Source: Nocardioides lianchengensis (lineage in GTDB: Bacteria; Actinomycetota; Actinomycetes; Propionibacteriales; Nocardioidaceae). Taken from it: a stretch of 64,000 nt of DNA. Numbering within the stretch: position 1 is the first letter of the stretch; each line of letters begins with the position of its first letter. The stretch is from positions 47,279 through 111,278 of the forward strand of contig NZ_FMZM01000004.1 in assembly GCF_900101465.1 (NCBI RefSeq), in the 5' to 3' direction. The translations under genes were made by a program, and so were the position numbers. Positions 62,477-64,000 of this stretch are shown here, in pieces. Below the pieces are notes generated by a model, which had not been told where the DNA came from, did not search any database, and was given only the letters and a program-made list of their open reading frames with translations.

Positions 62477-62628
62477 CGCTGGTTGAGGCGCGACCCCCAC
62501 GGTGGTTGAGGTGCGAGCGAAGCGAGCCTCGAAACCCGTCTTGCCAACAGTCGGCCTCAACCCAGACCGACACCCACCTCACCGGGTTTCGAGGCTCGGG
62601 CCTAGCGGCCCTCACACCTCAACCAGCG
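62477..62628. repeat. Long inverted repeat, TGGTTGAGGTGCGA family, copy 3
   Basis: Outer arms CGCTGGTTGAGG and CCTCAACCAGCG; a second left arm GGTTGAGGTGCGAGCGAAGC at 62504 and inner GCCTCGAAACCCG / CGGGTTTCGAGGC. It lies between the ppsR promoter side and the AGE gene end, not between convergent genes. The remaining bases 62374-62476 carry the ppsR leader and show no site that I recognise. Confidence 0.88.
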
Positions 62629-62653
62629 TGGGCCCCCGGCGGCTCGGCCGGCG

Positions 62654-63874
62654 TCAGTCGGGGCGACGGGCGGCGAGGCCTCCGGCGTACGACGTGCCGC
62701 CGGCGAGCTCGGGGGCGAGCGCGGCCTGGTACGCGTGGTAGACGTCCGGCTTGCCCGGCCAGACGGTCGCCGCGGGGCGGTTCTGGGCGTCGAGCTCGTG
62801 GTGCCAGGAACCGTGCTCGTGGTCGACGAAGCAGCGGTCGACGTACGCCCACCAGGTGGTGGCGGCGTCGGCCCAGCGCTGCTCGCCGGTGGCCTCGTGC
62901 AGGGCGTGGGCGGTGCTGACCGCCTCGGCGGCGACCCAGTGCATCCGCTCGCGCACGACCGGCTGCCCGGACCAGTCGGTGGTGTAGACGAACCCGTCGG
63001 CGCCGTCGGTGGCCCAGCCGTCGGCGACCGCGCGGTCGGCGAGCTCGGTGGCGGCCTGGACCAGGCCGAAGGGCAGCACCAGCCGGGCCCACTCGAGGCC
63101 GTGGCCGACGGTGGCGCCGTAGGGCTGGAAGGGGTGGGCGGGCTCGTCGCGGTGGTGCTCGAGCAGCGGCTGCCACTGCTCGTCGAAGTGCTCGGGGATC
63201 CGCCAGTCATTGGCCTCGGCCCAGTCCAGGACCTGGCTGGCGATCCGGCCGGCCCGGGTGTACCAGACCGAGTCGCTCGCGGAGCCGTCCCCGGAGGTGA
63301 CGTCGGCGGCGGCGAGGTAGGCCTCGACGGCGTGCATGTTGGCGTTGACGCCGCGGTAGGGGTCGAGCTCGGTCCAGGTGCGGTCCCACCGGTCCACGAC
63401 CAGCCCGGCCTCGTCGTCCCAGAAGTTCAGCTCCTGGGCGGTCAGCGCGAGCGCGACCAGTTCGTCGGCCCCGGGTACGTCGGCCAGCAGCGCCGAGCAG
63501 GCAGCCAGCAGCACGAACGCGTGCCCGTAGGACTGCTTGCTGTCGTCGACGACCCCGTCCGGGCCGACCGCGGCGTACCAGCCCCGGTGCTCGTGGTCGG
63601 CCAGATGGGTGAGCAGCGAGCTGACGCCGTGCTCGGCCAGCTCGGCGAGCTCGGCCGCATCGGGGCCGCCGGGCGCCGGCTCCTCCCCCGCCAGCACGGC
63701 CAGGGAGAAGACGTGGGTCATCCGGCAGGTGATCCACAGCTCGACCGGCTTCGTCGGGTCGAGCGCGCCCGTCTCGTCGAGCCAGCCGAAGCCCTGCTCG
63801 GTCCGCGAGCCCGCGGCGAACCGGAGCAGGTCGGCCCGCTGGGCCGAGAGGTACGACGGGTCTCCGGGAGTCAC
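62654..63874 (-). CDS. AGE-family (N-acylglucosamine 2-epimerase-like) sugar isomerase
   Basis: A 406-residue alpha/alpha-barrel protein of the AGE/YihS/mannose isomerase group: LWITCRMTHVFSLAVLAG, SKQSYGHAFVLLAACSAL, NANMHAVEAYLAA and the late HELDAQNRP carry the conserved His/Arg/Glu of the active cleft. Likely aldose-ketose isomerase or epimerase. GTG at 63874. Confidence 0.85.
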   Translation of the reverse strand: MTPGDPSYLSAQRADLLRFAAGSRTEQGFGWLDETGALDPTKPVELWITCRMTHVFSLAVLAGEEPAPGGPDAAELAELAEHGVSSLLTHLADHEHRGWYAAVGPDGVVDDSKQSYGHAFVLLAACSALLADVPGADELVALALTAQELNFWDDEAGLVVDRWDRTWTELDPYRGVNANMHAVEAYLAAADVTSGDGSASDSVWYTRAGRIASQVLDWAEANDWRIPEHFDEQWQPLLEHHRDEPAHPFQPYGATVGHGLEWARLVLPFGLVQAATELADRAVADGWATDGADGFVYTTDWSGQPVVRERMHWVAAEAVSTAHALHEATGEQRWADAATTWWAYVDRCFVDHEHGSWHHELDAQNRPAATVWPGKPDVYHAYQAALAPELAGGTSYAGGLAARRPD

Positions 63875-63890
63875 CCGGTCAGGCTACGGC

Positions 63891-63994
63891 CCTCGCTGGT
63901 CGAGCATCCGGCGAGGAACGAGCGCGGCGTATCGAGACCAACCTGCCGGGGGTCTCGATACGCTCGCTGGCGCTCGCTACTCGACCAACGAGGG
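63891..63994. repeat. Long inverted repeat, TGGTCGAG/TATCGAGACC family
   Basis: CCTCGCTGGTCGAG at the left pairs (one mismatch) with CTCGACCAACGAGG at the right; inner arms GTATCGAGACC and GGTCTCGATAC pair perfectly. Same design as the TGGTTGAGG repeats but different sequence. Confidence 0.85.
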
Positions 63995-64000
63995 CCGCTC

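Noticed and set aside
62654..63874. Sulfoquinovose isomerase (YihS) linked with the sulfatase for sulfosugar metabolism
   Set aside because: The AGE family covers several isomerases, the two genes are 4.6 kb apart with ppsA between, and no other sulfoglycolysis gene is present.

Overview
The window is 64 kb of very GC-rich chromosome, packed almost end to end with genes that often overlap by 1 to 4 bases (ATGA, GTGA, TGATG) and frequently start with GTG. This, an F420-type oxidoreductase, a RipA-like NlpC/P60 peptidase, a DUF3556 protein, a KstR-like operator, a phenylacetyl-CoA epoxidase operon and many regulators of TetR, LuxR, MerR and PucR type, points to an actinobacterium. A member of the Nocardioidaceae (Nocardioides-like) is my best guess; that is inference from gene content and repeat style, not a database match. 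I see no rRNA, tRNA, CRISPR array, phage or insertion sequence.

Layout. 1-3.2 kb: the 3'-truncated end of an acyl-CoA oxidase/dehydrogenase gene and a secreted NlpC/P60 peptidase. 3.3-9 kb: an operon behind a TPP riboswitch (thiB, thiP, a homocysteine S-methyltransferase, thiQ and a PAP2/Aur1-like membrane enzyme). 9-12.7 kb: a large LuxR/MalT-type regulator with degenerate Walker motifs, a GNAT protein and a PAS-LuxR regulator. 12.7-17 kb: a metallo-beta-lactamase-fold hydrolase, an SDR and a dihydrodipicolinate-reductase-like protein behind a KstR-type box, then an OYE-family flavoprotein. 17-25 kb: a PrmC-like methyltransferase, an epimerase/TetR pair with twin operators, RNase HI, an XRE regulator/SDR pair, and a second copy of the DHDPR-like plus SDR pair with a TetR gene and a divergent thioesterase. 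25-36 kb: a FAD oxidoreductase with a DUF3556 protein, a frameshifted PucR regulator with an epoxide-hydrolase-like enzyme, a stand-alone TOPRIM protein, an SDR, and a four-gene coupled operon (LLM oxidoreductase, NTF2-like, SDR, GAF histidine kinase). 36-44 kb: small metabolic and regulatory genes, including ECF41-type sigma, MerR/aldo-keto reductase and LysR units. 44-48 kb: paaABCDE plus a TetR (PaaR-like) gene behind a perfect palindrome. 48-52.5 kb: a 965-residue SRPBCC-thiolase-crotonase fusion with a divergent TetR gene. 52.7-58 kb: a BCCT transporter coupled to an Hsp20 protein, then a sulfatase coupled to its formylglycine-generating enzyme. 58-64 kb: a small secreted protein, a hypothetical gene, PEP synthase with its regulatory kinase, and an AGE-family epimerase.

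The least ordinary features are the triple-domain fusion next to the paa operon; a 74-bp palindrome present twice that supplies stop codons to flanking genes; a dispersed family of long inverted repeats that also end flanking genes, one copy of which appears to have become coding sequence in the formylglycine-generating enzyme; the KstR-type box and duplicated two-gene cassette; and the unexpected passengers in the TPP-riboswitch operon. No stretch longer than 300 bases lacks a gene or an identified element; the largest gaps (2971-3264, 62374-62653, 28165-28402, 52456-52688) are covered by the site and repeat entries or noted with their neighbouring genes.
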